Shown here piece after piece: positions 10,899 to 21,166 of a stretch of DNA of 64,000 nt. The stretch spans positions 187,723-251,722 of the forward strand of contig JAUSND010000012.1 of NCBI GenBank assembly GCA_030646295.1, in the 5' to 3' direction. The position numbers and the translations under genes are program-made. The first letter of the stretch is position 1. Each line of letters opens with the position of its first letter. Source of the stretch: Moraxellaceae bacterium. Lineage in GTDB: Bacteria; Pseudomonadota; Gammaproteobacteria; Pseudomonadales; Moraxellaceae. The notes beneath the pieces are model-generated. The model worked only from the letters and a program-made list of their open reading frames with translations, did not search any database and was not told the origin of the DNA.

Positions 10899-12263
10899 AT
10901 GGAACTGAATGTAGTCATTCTCGCAGCAGGCAAGGGCACCCGCATGAAGTCGGTGCTGCCCAAGGTCATGCAGCCGCTGGCCGGGCGTCCGCTGCTGCGG
11001 CATGTGGTCGACACGGCGAAGGCGCTGTCGGCGGTTCGCACGCTGGTGGTATACGGGCACGGCGGTGATCTGGTGCAGCGTGCCTTTGCAGCAGAGCCGC
11101 TGCTGTGGGCCGAGCAGGCGGAGCAGAAGGGTACCGGTCATGCCGTGCAGATGGCACTGCCGCAGTTGCCGGCTACGGGCCGCACACTGATCCTGTATGG
11201 CGATGTGCCACTGACTACCACCGCAACGCTGGGCCGTCTGATCGAACGCGTGGCCAGCGAAGCGGTCATGGGCCTCATCACACTGGTCATGGACAATCCT
11301 TCCGGCTATGGCCGCATCGTGCGCGATGCTGGTGGTGCCGTGGTGCGCATCGTCGAGCAGAAAGATGCGAGTGACGATGAAAAGAAAATCCGCGAAGTGA
11401 ACACCGGTATTTTCTGTGTGCCGAATGTGCTGCTGCACAAGTGGCTGCCGGCACTGCAAAGCAACAATGCGCAGGGCGAGTATTACCTGACCGACATCAT
11501 TGCCATGGCAGCGGCTGAGAACGTCCGTATTGAAGCGGTGCAGCCGGAGCAGTCGTGGGAAGTGGATGGCATCAACGACAAGCTGCAGCTGTCGGCGCTT
11601 GAGCGTGTGCACCAGCGGGTACTGGCGGACAACCTGATGCGTGGCGGGGTCACCCTGATTGATCCGGCGCGGCTGGATGTTCGTGGCAGTGTCACACACG
11701 GCATGGATGTGCACATTGAACCGAATGTGATTCTTGAAGGCCGTGTCGTACTGGGCAATAACGTGCGCATCGGTGCCAATTGCCAGCTCAAGGATTGTGA
11801 GATTGGCGATAATGTCGTGATCAAGCCGAACTCACTGATTGACGATGCAAGAGTCGGCGCGGGTGCCGAGATTGGTCCGTTCGCGCGCCTGCGTCCGGGT
11901 ACCGTACTGGCCGAGAACGTGCACATCGGCAATTTTGTCGAGACGAAAAAAGCGGTGATCGGCAAGGGGTCGAAAGCCAATCATCTGGCCTATCTGGGCG
12001 ATGCAGAAATTGGCAGCGGCGTGAATATCGGTGCGGGCACCATCACCTGCAACTACGATGGTGTGAACAAGCATCTGACGACGATTGGCGATAATGCGTT
12101 TATCGGTACCAATACGTCGCTGATTGCGCCGGTGGTGGTTGGTGCGGGTGCAACGACCGGTGCCGGATCGGCGATCAGCAAGAATGTGCCGGACAATACC
12201 CTTGCCGTTGCACGCGGCAAGCAGGTAGTGATCGACAGCTGGCAGCGACCGGTAAAAAAATGA
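10899..12263 (+). CDS. glmU: Bifunctional UDP-GlcNAc pyrophosphorylase / GlcN-1-P acetyltransferase
   Basis: GlmU makes UDP-N-acetylglucosamine in two steps: acetylation of glucosamine-1-phosphate, then uridylyl transfer. It has 454 residues. The N-terminal nucleotidyltransferase domain opens with LAAGKGTRMKSVLPKV. The C-terminal half is a left-handed beta-helix of hexapeptide repeats with the conserved GTITCNYDGVNKH segment. The product feeds peptidoglycan, lipopolysaccharide and possibly the Pel polymer encoded later in the window. Placement between atpC and glmS is conserved in many gammaproteobacteria. Confidence 0.97.
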   Translation: MELNVVILAAGKGTRMKSVLPKVMQPLAGRPLLRHVVDTAKALSAVRTLVVYGHGGDLVQRAFAAEPLLWAEQAEQKGTGHAVQMALPQLPATGRTLILYGDVPLTTTATLGRLIERVASEAVMGLITLVMDNPSGYGRIVRDAGGAVVRIVEQKDASDDEKKIREVNTGIFCVPNVLLHKWLPALQSNNAQGEYYLTDIIAMAAAENVRIEAVQPEQSWEVDGINDKLQLSALERVHQRVLADNLMRGGVTLIDPARLDVRGSVTHGMDVHIEPNVILEGRVVLGNNVRIGANCQLKDCEIGDNVVIKPNSLIDDARVGAGAEIGPFARLRPGTVLAENVHIGNFVETKKAVIGKGSKANHLAYLGDAEIGSGVNIGAGTITCNYDGVNKHLTTIGDNAFIGTNTSLIAPVVVGAGATTGAGSAISKNVPDNTLAVARGKQVVIDSWQRPVKK

Positions 12264-12343
12264 TTCAGCCTGCTGGCTGACAGCAGGCAAAAAACCATTC
12301 AGGCGTGCAGGGCAAGTAACTCCCTGCAACAGGAGCAAGAAAG
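12264..12343 (+). promoter_or_regulatory. glmU-glmS leader with two hairpins
   Basis: CCTGCTG/CAGCAGG (12269-12275 and 12281-12287) and TGCAGGG/CCCTGCA (12306-12312 and 12322-12328) are perfect seven-base stems. The second ends about 16 bases before the glmS ATG, just upstream of the ribosome-binding site (CAGGAGCAAG). Neither has a T-tract. They may affect glmS translation or serve as processing sites. The classical glmS ribozyme is not present. Confidence 0.4.
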
Positions 12344-14173
12344 ATGTGCGGGATTGTGGGCGCTATCGGCAAGAATAATGTCGTTCCGGTTCTGGTTGAC
12401 GGCCTGAAACGTCTTGAGTACCGAGGCTATGACTCGTCCGGTATTGCCGTGCTGGTTGATGGCAGCATTCATCGGGTGCGTCGCGTTGGCCGTGTGGCAG
12501 AAATGGAGCATGCGGCACAGGCAGAAAATGTGAGCGGGTTGCTGGGCATTGGCCACACCCGCTGGGCGACGCATGGCGGTGTGACCGAGCCGAATGCGCA
12601 TCCGCATGTGTCCGGCGAGCTGATTGCTGTGGTGCATAACGGCATCATCGAGAATCACGATGCCAAGCGTGCCGAGCTCAAGGCGCAGGGCTATGTCTTT
12701 ACGTCGCAAACGGACACGGAAGTGATTGCCCATCTGGTGCACCGCCACTATCAGCAGGATCATGACCTGTTTGCCTCCGTGCAGCGTGCGGTGAAAGAGC
12801 TTGAAGGCGCCTATGCCATTGCCGTGATTGCCAAAGACAATCCCGATCTGCTGGTGGTGGCGCGCATGGGTTGCCCGTTGCTGGTGGGTGTTGGCGAGGG
12901 CGAGAATTTTGTGGCGTCCGATGTGTCTGCGGTGATTTCGTCCACCCGACGCGTGATGTATCTGGAAGAAGGTGATGTCGCCAGGCTGACGCGTGATGGT
13001 GTCAGCGTGTTTGATACCAGTGGTGCGCCGGTTGAGCGTGCCATGCACCTGTCGGATGTATCGCTGGCGTCGCTGGAACTTGGTCCGTACAAGCACTTCA
13101 TGCAGAAGGAAATCCACGAGCAGCCCCGTGCGCTGTCGGATACCATCGAGCAGATTCTGGATCATGGCTTCAAGCCGGCCCTGTTTGACGGTGATGCCGC
13201 ATCGGTGTTTGCGGGCGTGAAGAGCGTTCAGATCATTGCCTGTGGCACAAGTTTTTATGCCGGCTCGGTGGCACGTTACTGGATTGAAAGCCTGACAGGT
13301 TTGCCCTGTGCTGTGGAAATTGCCAGTGAGTATCGCTATCGCGATGCGGTTGCCAGTCCTGACAACCTGATCGTCACCATCTCCCAGTCCGGCGAAACGC
13401 TGGACACGATGGAGGCACTGAAATACGCCCGGTCGCTGGGACAAAGCCGCACGTTGTCGATCTGCAATGTGCGTGAATCGGCGTTGCCACGCAGCTCGGC
13501 CGTGGTGTTTTACACCAAGGCCGGTGCAGAAATCGGCGTGGCGTCGACCAAGGCCTTTACCACCCAGCTGGTGGCGTTGTTTACACTGGCCGTTACGCTA
13601 GGCCGGCTTAATGGCCGTATCAGTGATGCCACAGAAATTGAATATCTGGATGCGCTGCGGCATCTGCCGGGCAGTGTGCAGCATGCACTGAACCTGGAGC
13701 CGCAGATCAAGGTATGGGCCGATCGCTTTGCCGAAAAGCATCATGCGCTGTTTCTGGGCCGTGGCGTGCATTATCCGATTGCGCTTGAAGGCGCACTGAA
13801 GCTGAAGGAAATCACCTACATTCACGCCGAGGCGTATCCGGCGGGTGAGCTCAAGCACGGCCCGCTGGCGCTGGTGGATGAAGACATGCCGGTGGTGGTG
13901 ATTGCCCCGCACGATGCGCTGCTGGAAAAAGTGAAATCCAACATGCAGGAAGTGAGTGCGCGTGGTGGTGAACTGTTTGTGTTTGCCGACCTGGATTCCA
14001 ATTTCACGGAATCCGAAGGCGTGCATGTCATCCGCACACCGCGCAATGTCGGCATCCTGTCGCCGATTGTGCACACGATTCCGGTGCAGCTGCTGGCCTA
14101 TCACACGGCGCTGGCACGCGGGACTGATGTGGACAAGCCTCGTAACCTCGCAAAATCGGTAACGGTTGAATAA
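12344..14173 (+). CDS. glmS: Glutamine-fructose-6-phosphate aminotransferase
   Basis: GlmS converts fructose-6-phosphate and glutamine into glucosamine-6-phosphate, the entry step of amino-sugar synthesis. The protein has 609 residues. The N-terminus MCGIVGAIG supplies the catalytic Cys (residue 2) of the glutaminase domain. Two SIS sugar-isomerase domains follow, with the CGTSFYAG and SQSGETLDT motifs and the [17 protein letters not shown] stretch. The ending, K-S-V-T-V-E, is canonical. A terminator follows 20 bases after the stop. Confidence 0.98.
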   Translation: MCGIVGAIGKNNVVPVLVDGLKRLEYRGYDSSGIAVLVDGSIHRVRRVGRVAEMEHAAQAENVSGLLGIGHTRWATHGGVTEPNAHPHVSGELIAVVHNGIIENHDAKRAELKAQGYVFTSQTDTEVIAHLVHRHYQQDHDLFASVQRAVKELEGAYAIAVIAKDNPDLLVVARMGCPLLVGVGEGENFVASDVSAVISSTRRVMYLEEGDVARLTRDGVSVFDTSGAPVERAMHLSDVSLASLELGPYKHFMQKEIHEQPRALSDTIEQILDHGFKPALFDGDAASVFAGVKSVQIIACGTSFYAGSVARYWIESLTGLPCAVEIASEYRYRDAVASPDNLIVTISQSGETLDTMEALKYARSLGQSRTLSICNVRESALPRSSAVVFYTKAGAEIGVASTKAFTTQLVALFTLAVTLGRLNGRISDATEIEYLDALRHLPGSVQHALNLEPQIKVWADRFAEKHHALFLGRGVHYPIALEGALKLKEITYIHAEAYPAGELKHGPLALVDEDMPVVVIAPHDALLEKVKSNMQEVSARGGELFVFADLDSNFTESEGVHVIRTPRNVGILSPIVHTIPVQLLAYHTALARGTDVDKPRNLAKSVTVE

Positions 14174-14191
14174 GCACGGTTGAATGAAAAC

Positions 14192-14216
14192 AGGCCCGCA
14201 GATGCGGGCTTTGTCT
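14192..14216 (+). terminator. Intrinsic terminator after glmS
   Basis: GCCCGC (14194-14199), AGAT loop, GCGGGC (14204-14209), then TTTGTCTT. It is short but G+C-rich and well placed after glmS. Confidence 0.8.
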
Positions 14217-14250
14217 TGTACGGAAAAAGAAAAAATACAAGGGAGCTGTC

Positions 14251-16308
14251 ATGCCTGCAATAAAACAGACCTTGCTATGGTCGCTCATCACGCTGATCGG
14301 CGTTGCTGCACTGGGGGTGCTGGCGCTGCATAACGGCGAGAGCATCAGCGCTGTATGGCTGATGACGGCGGCCATTTGTGTCTATCTGATTGCCTACCGC
14401 TTTTACAGCCGCTTCATTGCGGACAAGGTATTGCAGCTGGACGACAGCCGCATCACGCCGGCGGTACGCAACAATGACGGTATGGATTTTGTGCCGACTG
14501 ATCGTCTGGTGCTGTTCGGGCATCATTTTGCGGCGATTGCAGGGGCAGGGCCGCTGATCGGCCCGGTACTGGCCGCACAGATGGGCTACTTGCCCGGTAC
14601 GCTGTGGATTCTGGCCGGCGTGGTGGTGGCGGGTGCAGTGCAGGATTTCATCATCCTGTTTGCCTCGACCCGGCGTAATGGCCGTTCGCTGGGCGACATG
14701 ATCAAGACGGAAATGGGCAGTGTGCCGGGCGTGATTGCCAGCGTGGGTATTCTGGCCATCATGATCATCCTGCTGGCCGTGTTGGCATTGGTGGTGGTGA
14801 AGGCGCTGGCCCATTCGCCCTGGGGCATGTTCACGATTGTGGCGACGATGCCGATTGCGGTCTTCATGGGCGTGTACATGCGCTACATTCGTCCCGGTCG
14901 GATTGGCGAGATTTCCGTGGCGGGGTTTGTGCTGCTGATCCTGTCGATCTGGTTTGGCGGGCATGTGGCGGCAGATCCGTACTGGGGGCCATTCTTTACG
15001 CTCAAGGGCGAAACCATTGCCATGCTCATGATCGGCTATGGTTTTGTGGCATCGGTGTTGCCGGTGTGGCTGCTGCTGGCGCCACGTGACTACCTTTCGA
15101 CCTTTCTCAAGATCGGCACAATTGCGGGACTGGCGCTGGGCATCTTCATTGTGATGCCGCAAATGCAGATGCCGGCGGTGACACGCTTTATCGACGGCAG
15201 TGGCCCGGTGTTTGCGGGCAGCCTGTTTCCTTTCCTGTTCATCACGATTGCCTGTGGCGCGGTCAGCGGTTTCCATTCGCTGGTGGCTTCCGGCACGACA
15301 CCGAAAATGCTGGAGAAGGAATCGCATGCGCGCTTCATCGGTTATGGTGCCATGCTGATGGAATCATTTGTGGCGATTACGGCCATGATTGCGGCCAGCG
15401 TGCTTGATCCGGGCGTTTATTTTGCGCTGAACTCGCCGGCAGCACTGATTGGCACCACGGTTGAAAGTGCAGCTACCGCGATTTCTTCCTGGGGCTTTGT
15501 CATTACGCCGGACGTGCTGACCCAGATGGCGAAGGACATTGGCGAGGAGTCGATTCTTTCGCGTGCGGGCGGTGCACCGACGCTGGCGATAGGCATGGCC
15601 CATATCCTGTCCAATGTCATCGGTGGCCAGGCGATGATGGCGTTCTGGTATCACTTTGCCATCCTGTTCGAAGCATTGTTCATCCTGACCACGATTGATG
15701 CCGGTACCCGTGTCGGCCGCTTCATGATCCAGGACCTGCTGGGCCATGCGTGGGCGCCGCTGGGCAGCACCGAATCGTGGGGTGCCAACCTGCTGGCCAC
15801 GTCATTGTGCGTGGCGGGCTGGGGTTATTTCCTCTATCAGGGCGTGATTGATCCGCTGGGAGGCATCAACACGCTGTGGCCGCTGTTCGGTATTGCCAAC
15901 CAGATGCTGGCGGCGATTGCCCTGTTGCTGGCATCGACCATCCTGATCAAGATGAAGCGCGAGAAGTACGTCTGGGTCACTCTGGTGCCGGCCTGCATCG
16001 TGCTGGTTGTAACCTTTACGGCAAGCTGGCAGAAACTGTTTCACGACAATCCGAAAATCGGTTTTCTCGCGCATGCCGACAAGTTTGGTGCTGCGGTTGC
16101 CCGTGGTGAAGTATTGGCACCCGCCAAGAGCATGGCGCAGATGCACCAGGTCATCCTGAATGACCGTATTGATGCCGCACTGTGCGTTATTTTTCTGGGT
16201 GTAGTACTGGCCATGCTCGGTTTTGCCATTCGTGCGATGCTGCAGGCATGGCGTCATCCGGATGTCACTGTGCGTGAAACCGTTCATGCCGCCGAGGTGG
16301 ATGCATGA
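14251..16308 (+). CDS. cstA: Carbon starvation protein A (CstA-type peptide/pyruvate transporter)
   Basis: The product is 685 residues with more than a dozen hydrophobic segments, the size of CstA/BtsT inner-membrane carriers (about 690-715). These import peptides or pyruvate, coupled to protons. Family features include the N-terminal FYSRFIADKVLQLDD segment, the D-G-M-D-F-V-P-T run and the FGHHFAAIAGAGPLIGPVLA stretch. AAGGGAGC precedes the ATG. It overlaps the next gene by ATGA, so the two are translationally coupled. Confidence 0.93.
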   Translation: MPAIKQTLLWSLITLIGVAALGVLALHNGESISAVWLMTAAICVYLIAYRFYSRFIADKVLQLDDSRITPAVRNNDGMDFVPTDRLVLFGHHFAAIAGAGPLIGPVLAAQMGYLPGTLWILAGVVVAGAVQDFIILFASTRRNGRSLGDMIKTEMGSVPGVIASVGILAIMIILLAVLALVVVKALAHSPWGMFTIVATMPIAVFMGVYMRYIRPGRIGEISVAGFVLLILSIWFGGHVAADPYWGPFFTLKGETIAMLMIGYGFVASVLPVWLLLAPRDYLSTFLKIGTIAGLALGIFIVMPQMQMPAVTRFIDGSGPVFAGSLFPFLFITIACGAVSGFHSLVASGTTPKMLEKESHARFIGYGAMLMESFVAITAMIAASVLDPGVYFALNSPAALIGTTVESAATAISSWGFVITPDVLTQMAKDIGEESILSRAGGAPTLAIGMAHILSNVIGGQAMMAFWYHFAILFEALFILTTIDAGTRVGRFMIQDLLGHAWAPLGSTESWGANLLATSLCVAGWGYFLYQGVIDPLGGINTLWPLFGIANQMLAAIALLLASTILIKMKREKYVWVTLVPACIVLVVTFTASWQKLFHDNPKIGFLAHADKFGAAVARGEVLAPAKSMAQMHQVILNDRIDAALCVIFLGVVLAMLGFAIRAMLQAWRHPDVTVRETVHAAEVDA

Positions 16309-16499
16309 ACCTGCCAATGTTGTGGCAGCGATTACGCGAGGCGGGGAGCCTGATGGTGGGGGTGCCCGACTATGAGCGTTATTGCGAGCATATGCAGCAG
16401 ACGCATCCGGAGTTGCCGGTGCTCAGCCGTGAAGCCTTTGTGCGTAACCGCATGCTGGCCCGTTATGGTGGCAAGGCCAGCGGGAAATGCCCCTGCTAG
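16305..16499 (+). CDS. YbdD/YjiX-family small protein, CstA partner
   Basis: The product is 64 residues. It shows the family signature GVPDYERYCEHMQQTHP and ends in a Cys-containing tail (GKCPC). Members are nearly always encoded directly after cstA or btsT and are thought to be needed for, or to stabilise, that transporter. The exact role is not settled. The gene starts within the cstA stop (ATGA overlap). Confidence 0.9.
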   Translation: MNLPMLWQRLREAGSLMVGVPDYERYCEHMQQTHPELPVLSREAFVRNRMLARYGGKASGKCPC

Positions 16500-16541
16500 G
16501 ACGTACTGACATTTAATTTCATTTGCACGCAAGGACACGCC

Positions 16542-17702
16542 ATGCTGAATCAGGAAGCATCACCCGCACATCAACAGTTGCAGGAACAGGAATACCGTTT
16601 TCGTTTCACCGGCAGTGGTGGCGAGTATTTTTCGATATGGATCGTGAACCTGCTGCTCAGCATCATCACGCTGGGCATTTACTCTGCCTGGGCCAAGGTA
16701 CGGCGTGAACAGTATTTTCATCGCAATACCTTGCTGGATGACCAGCCGTTTGATTATACCGGTGATCCGGTTCGCATCCTGATCGGCCGTATTGTGGCGT
16801 TGCTGGTGATTGGTGTGGGTTCGGCGGTACAGGAAGTCAATCTGGTGATGGCGCTGGCTGTTACGGCGGTTTTCTTCCTGCTGTTTCCCTGGGTCATTGT
16901 GCGCAGTATGCGTTTTCGGGCGCGTAACACACGCTACCGCAATCTGTCGTTTGCGTTCACCGGCACCACGTTTGAGGCGCTGAAGGCCTATTTCTGGATT
17001 TATGTAGCGTTGTTGCCGTTCATTGCAGCATCAATACTGATGACACCGGAACTCAAGCTCATCCAGGAAAATCCGGAGCTGGCGAAGGCTCCGGAAACAA
17101 CCAACCTGATGCTCAAGCTGGGCGTCGCCCTCGGGGTCAGCGTGTTGCTTGGGGCTTTGCTGTTTCCGGCCTACCAGTGCCATGTCCGTTCATTCCTGCA
17201 CCGTCACCTGCGTTATGGCAATGCCCAGGGAACATTTGATGGCACAACATCGGCTTTTTATGGCGCGCTGTTCCGCACCTTCGGTGTCTCGTTGCTCACG
17301 CTTGTGCTGATTGGGGTCGTTGGCTTTGCTGCAAAACTGGCGGAGCAGCCATGGCTGCTGGTGCTCGCCTATCCGGTGCTGTTTCTGCCACAGGCGGCCT
17401 ACACGGTGAACATGACCAATGTCACGTACCGTCATGCCGGGATCGGTAACAACGGGTTTGTTTCCGACATGAAGGTTGGCGCGATGGCGTGGCTGCTCTT
17501 TACCAATCTCCTGCTGCTGATGGTGACGCTGGGTCTGGCCTGGCCATGGATCAAGGTGCGCCTGACCCGATATCGTCTGGCCCACATGAGCCTGCTGATG
17601 GTGCCTGGCACGGTGGATGCGATCATTGGCGAGGCACAGAACAATCCGTCGGCCTTCGGGGAAGAAGCAGCCGAATTTCTCGACTTTGATATTTCGCTGT
17701 GA
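16542..17702 (+). CDS. YjgN-like (DUF898) membrane protein
   Basis: The product is 386 residues and matches the DUF898/YjgN family. It starts with a soluble Y-R-F-R-F-T-G-S-G-G-E-Y-F segment and then has about eight transmembrane helices. The internal repeats I-T-L-G-I-Y-S-A-W-A-K-V and V-T-L-G-L-A-W-P-W-I-K-V-R are typical of this family. Its function is unknown. It overlaps the next gene, an M48 protease, by four bases, a pairing that suggests joint action in envelope quality control. The ATG at 16542 has AAGGACACGCC upstream. Confidence 0.85.
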   Translation: MLNQEASPAHQQLQEQEYRFRFTGSGGEYFSIWIVNLLLSIITLGIYSAWAKVRREQYFHRNTLLDDQPFDYTGDPVRILIGRIVALLVIGVGSAVQEVNLVMALAVTAVFFLLFPWVIVRSMRFRARNTRYRNLSFAFTGTTFEALKAYFWIYVALLPFIAASILMTPELKLIQENPELAKAPETTNLMLKLGVALGVSVLLGALLFPAYQCHVRSFLHRHLRYGNAQGTFDGTTSAFYGALFRTFGVSLLTLVLIGVVGFAAKLAEQPWLLVLAYPVLFLPQAAYTVNMTNVTYRHAGIGNNGFVSDMKVGAMAWLLFTNLLLLMVTLGLAWPWIKVRLTRYRLAHMSLLMVPGTVDAIIGEAQNNPSAFGEEAAEFLDFDISL

Positions 17703-18733
17703 GCACGCTGGCCGCGCAGTATTTTGATGGCCGCAGTGCACGCGGCCATGCCGTGCAGTTGTCCTGCGAGAACGGACTGCTGCTGGTGCGTGGCGACACG
17801 GTTGCCCGTACGGAGCAAACGACGGCGCTGGAGCTGTCGCCGCGTCTTGGGCGTACCCGTCGCCGCATCGGGTTTCCTGACGGGGCGGTGTGCGAGCTGG
17901 AGGATGACGCGCTGCTCGACAGCTGGTTTGACTCCGTCACGCACCAGGGCTGGAATCTGGTGGCCCGTCTGGAGGGCCACTGGGCCATGATTGCGGCCAG
18001 CTTTGTGCTGGTCATGGCAATGACGGCGGCGCTGGCGGTCTGGGGCCTGCCCTGGGCGGCACAGAAGGTGGCGCTGCGCCTGCCGCAGGAGTGGGTGGTA
18101 CAACTGGGCAAGGGCACGCTGGCGGGTCTGGACAGCGGCATGCGCAGCACGACGACGTTGCCGGTGGCCCGGCAGCAAACGCTGCAGGCCGCTTTTGCCC
18201 GTTTGCAGGCGGGGGCTGGGGTGCCATCGGTCCTGCTCTTCCGCGACTGGCCAGAGCTGGGGCCCAATGCAATGGCCTTGCCGGACGGCACGATCATCAT
18301 GACGGATGAGCTGGATATATTGGCAACAGATGATCGCGAGGTGATGGCGGTGCTGGCCCACGAGCTGGGGCATGTGCATGAGCGGCATGCCTTGCAGAAG
18401 GTGATTGCCAGCTCGGGAGTGGCCGCCCTGGTGTTTGTGCTGACCGGCGATGTATCGGGGCTGTCCAGCATTGTGGTGGTGGCGCCGACCGTCATGACGC
18501 ACCTGCATCATTCGCGGGCACTGGAGGCTGATGCCGACCGCTATGGTTTTGCCCTGATGAGCAAGACCGGTCTGGACCCGGTATGGTTTGCCCGCATCAT
18601 CCGCAAGCTTGAGGCCGCGCATGGTGGTAAGGCCGCAAAGGGCGAAAAAGCCGAGACGAGCGACTGGTTGCGCACGCATCCGGCCAGCGAAGAACGGGCC
18701 CGTCAGGCCGAGCAGTACCGGGCCTGGCACTGA
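17699..18733 (+). CDS. M48-family zinc metalloprotease
   Basis: The product is 344 residues. The zinc site HELGH (residues 221-225) and the downstream third ligand Glu276 (LEADADRYG) identify an M48 peptidase, related to HtpX and the BepA/LoiP group. A hydrophobic helix near residues 95-118 anchors it in the membrane, with the catalytic domain behind it. There is no N-terminal signal peptide. The first 90 residues form a separate small beta-rich domain. It starts with GTG inside the stop of the YjgN-like gene (GTGA), so translation is coupled. Confidence 0.87.
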   Translation: MSTLAAQYFDGRSARGHAVQLSCENGLLLVRGDTVARTEQTTALELSPRLGRTRRRIGFPDGAVCELEDDALLDSWFDSVTHQGWNLVARLEGHWAMIAASFVLVMAMTAALAVWGLPWAAQKVALRLPQEWVVQLGKGTLAGLDSGMRSTTTLPVARQQTLQAAFARLQAGAGVPSVLLFRDWPELGPNAMALPDGTIIMTDELDILATDDREVMAVLAHELGHVHERHALQKVIASSGVAALVFVLTGDVSGLSSIVVVAPTVMTHLHHSRALEADADRYGFALMSKTGLDPVWFARIIRKLEAAHGGKAAKGEKAETSDWLRTHPASEERARQAEQYRAWH

Positions 18734-18739
18734 TCTGCC

Positions 18740-18778
18740 TTGATCAAAGTCATTTACTATTGATAATCATTATCATTT
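18740..18778 (+). promoter_or_regulatory. Fur box and promoter of the siderophore-receptor operon
   Basis: The 19-mer at 18756-18774 matches the Fur consensus GATAATGATAATCATTATC at 16 of 19 positions. It overlaps a plausible promoter with -35 TTGATC (18740-18745), a 16-base spacer and -10 GATAAT (18762-18767). Iron-bound Fur would block transcription of the receptor gene and the genes after it. Confidence 0.85.
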
Positions 18779-18905
18779 GAAATAGGATGCCAGCCCTGAA
18801 CAGTGCCGGACCTGCCGGCAGCTGTCTTCGCGCTAGCCAGCCATGACGGGCACTGCCCCGATAGCCAAGTGACGCACCACCGACTTGGCCATTGAGGAAT
18901 CCGTC

Positions 18906-21113
18906 ATGACTGCCCGCTTCTCCCGTCGTCCCCTTGTTCTCAGCCTTCTTGCCCTGCACGGGCTGCCAGCACTGGCCGAAGAGGCCATGCCGGCCACACC
19001 GGAGACCGTGGCACCGCCCCAGGTCATGCAGGAAGTGACGGTGACGGCAGGTGCCGTCACGGAACAGAAATCCTATACCCCGGGTGTGTCGACAGTGGGT
19101 GGCAAGGCGCCGGCAGCCCTGCGTGACATACCGCAGTCCGTCATGGTGGTGGATCGGGCGGTGATGGATGACCAGGCGGTGGCCAGCCTCACCGAGGCCC
19201 TGCGCAATGTGCCAGGCATCACCATCTCTGCCGGTGAAGGCGGCAATATCGGCGACAACATCAATTTGCGCGGCTATTCCGCACGTACCGATGTCTATGT
19301 CGACGGTTTCCGCGATCGTGGCCAGTACAGTCGTGACACCTTTGCCCTGGATGCGGTGGAGGTGCTGAAAGGACCGGCTTCCATGCTGTTCGGGCGCGGC
19401 TCGACCGGTGGCGTGATCAATCAGGTCAGCAAGAAGCCGGACCTCCAGACACGCGGCCAGATTGGCGTGAGCGTGGGGACGGACGATTACTACCGCACCA
19501 CCTTCGACTACAACACCCGCCTTTCTGAGACCTCGGCCTTCCGCATTGCCGCATTCGGGCAAGACACGCAGTCGACGCGTGATGTGGTGGAGAAAAAGGA
19601 TTTCGGTCTGGCACCGTCGATCAGCTTTGGTATTGGTACGCCGACCGAAGTGCTGGTGTCGGCACTGGTCCAGCGTAACCACGACATTCCCGATTACGGA
19701 TTTCCGCTTTATCGCGGCGCCCTCACCACACCGGAAAATCCGGGCAAGCCGATTGCGGCAGACCATGACAATTTTTATGGCTTTACCGATGACAGCTATG
19801 ACCAGGACATCAATGTCCTGAATGCATCGGTGTCGCACCGTTTCAATGATGCCGTGCGCGTACAGAACCGTCTGCAATATGGCGAGTACGAAACCTATGC
19901 CTCGCCAACCACGGTAACAATTCCGACCAGCGTCACGGCATCGACTCCGCTCGACACGGTCACGGGTACCCGAGCACGACGCGAGCGTGAGCTGCGTGAC
20001 AGCACGCTGTACAACCAGACGGATCTGTTCGTGAAGTTTGACACCGGTGCAATCGCGCATCACCTGATGGCGGGTGTGGAAGTCGGACGTGACACGTACG
20101 AGAACCAGGCCTACACATGGACCGGTGTGCCGACCACCAATATGGCCGATCCGGTTTATGGTCCGATGCCGGGCAGTGCAACACGCACCACAAGTGCCAC
20201 CAGGACGGATAACACGGCAGAAACCGTTGCCGTGTATGTCAACGACCAGGCCGACCTGACCGAGCAGCTCAAGCTGGTCGCAGGGGTGCGCATGGATCGC
20301 TACGATCTGGAAGCCGACACGATCACCAATGCGACCGGTGCCACGCAGCGCTACAGCCGCGTGGATGAAATGACCAGCGTGCGTGGCGGCCTCGTGTGGC
20401 AGCCTGATGCGGTGCAGTCGTATTACGCCTCGTATGGCACATCATTCAATCCGTCGGGTGAAACCCTCACCATGTCGCAGTCAACATCGACAGTGGCGCC
20501 GGAAGAAAGCGAGTCATTCGAGCTCGGTGCAAAGTATGCCTTGTTCAACGATGCCCTGCAGCTTGCCACCGCCTTGTTCCGCGTTGACAAGAAAAATGCC
20601 CGCACGACAGATCCGCTGACCGGTTTCACCACCCTGGACGGTAATACGCGCGTCGATGGTTTTGAGGCCAGTGTGGCCGGCAAGCTGGCCGAGAAATGGC
20701 AGATGCTGGCCGGCTATACCTATCTCGACAGCGAGATTGTGGAATCGAAAGACCGTCGTAATGTCGGCAGCAGTTCGTCGCCGGTGTATGACCTGTATGC
20801 CGAAGGCAATCACATGGCCAACGTGCCGACACATTCGGCCACGCTCTGGACGACCTACGGAATTTCCGCCAACTGGGAAGTCGGTGGCGGTGCCGTGTAC
20901 ATGGCAGACCGCTTTGTCGACAACTACGAAGCGACCGTTATTGATGGCTATACCCGCTATGACGCAACGCTGGCCTATCTGCAGAAAAAATATGACGTGC
21001 GCCTGAATTTGCAGAACCTCGGAAATGAAGAGTATTTCGAGACGGCATCGACGGGCCGTGCCACGCCAGCAAAAGGGCGTGGTGCGATCATGACGGTGAC
21101 ATACCGGTTCTGA
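18906..21113 (+). CDS. TonB-dependent siderophore receptor (Fiu/PiuA type)
   Basis: The product is 735 residues from the ATG at 18906, which has GAGGAA upstream. A signal peptide (ends A-L-P-A-L-A) is followed by a TonB-box-like Q-E-V-T-V-T-A. A plug domain (about 60-170) and a 22-strand barrel ending in aromatic Phe (V-T-Y-R-F) come next. The plug motif RGSTGGVINQVSKKP is typical of ferric-siderophore receptors. The PiuC-type hydroxylase next door and the Fur box point to a catecholate receptor like Fiu/PiuA. The exact ligand cannot be read from the sequence. Confidence 0.9.
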   Translation: MTARFSRRPLVLSLLALHGLPALAEEAMPATPETVAPPQVMQEVTVTAGAVTEQKSYTPGVSTVGGKAPAALRDIPQSVMVVDRAVMDDQAVASLTEALRNVPGITISAGEGGNIGDNINLRGYSARTDVYVDGFRDRGQYSRDTFALDAVEVLKGPASMLFGRGSTGGVINQVSKKPDLQTRGQIGVSVGTDDYYRTTFDYNTRLSETSAFRIAAFGQDTQSTRDVVEKKDFGLAPSISFGIGTPTEVLVSALVQRNHDIPDYGFPLYRGALTTPENPGKPIAADHDNFYGFTDDSYDQDINVLNASVSHRFNDAVRVQNRLQYGEYETYASPTTVTIPTSVTASTPLDTVTGTRARRERELRDSTLYNQTDLFVKFDTGAIAHHLMAGVEVGRDTYENQAYTWTGVPTTNMADPVYGPMPGSATRTTSATRTDNTAETVAVYVNDQADLTEQLKLVAGVRMDRYDLEADTITNATGATQRYSRVDEMTSVRGGLVWQPDAVQSYYASYGTSFNPSGETLTMSQSTSTVAPEESESFELGAKYALFNDALQLATALFRVDKKNARTTDPLTGFTTLDGNTRVDGFEASVAGKLAEKWQMLAGYTYLDSEIVESKDRRNVGSSSSPVYDLYAEGNHMANVPTHSATLWTTYGISANWEVGGGAVYMADRFVDNYEATVIDGYTRYDATLAYLQKKYDVRLNLQNLGNEEYFETASTGRATPAKGRGAIMTVTYRF

Positions 21114-21166
21114 GCGTGGCGCGGGCTCCTGAAAATTCGGCCTGAATTACCGGAGGACATACAGAC

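Noticed and set aside
12264-12343. A glmS ribozyme upstream of glmS.
   Set aside because: The gap is only 80 bases and lacks the ribozyme core; such ribozymes are typical of Gram-positive bacteria.
18740-18753. TTGATCAAAGTCAT as an FNR/Anr box.
   Set aside because: It matches only eight of ten positions and is better explained as the -35 region of the Fur-controlled promoter.
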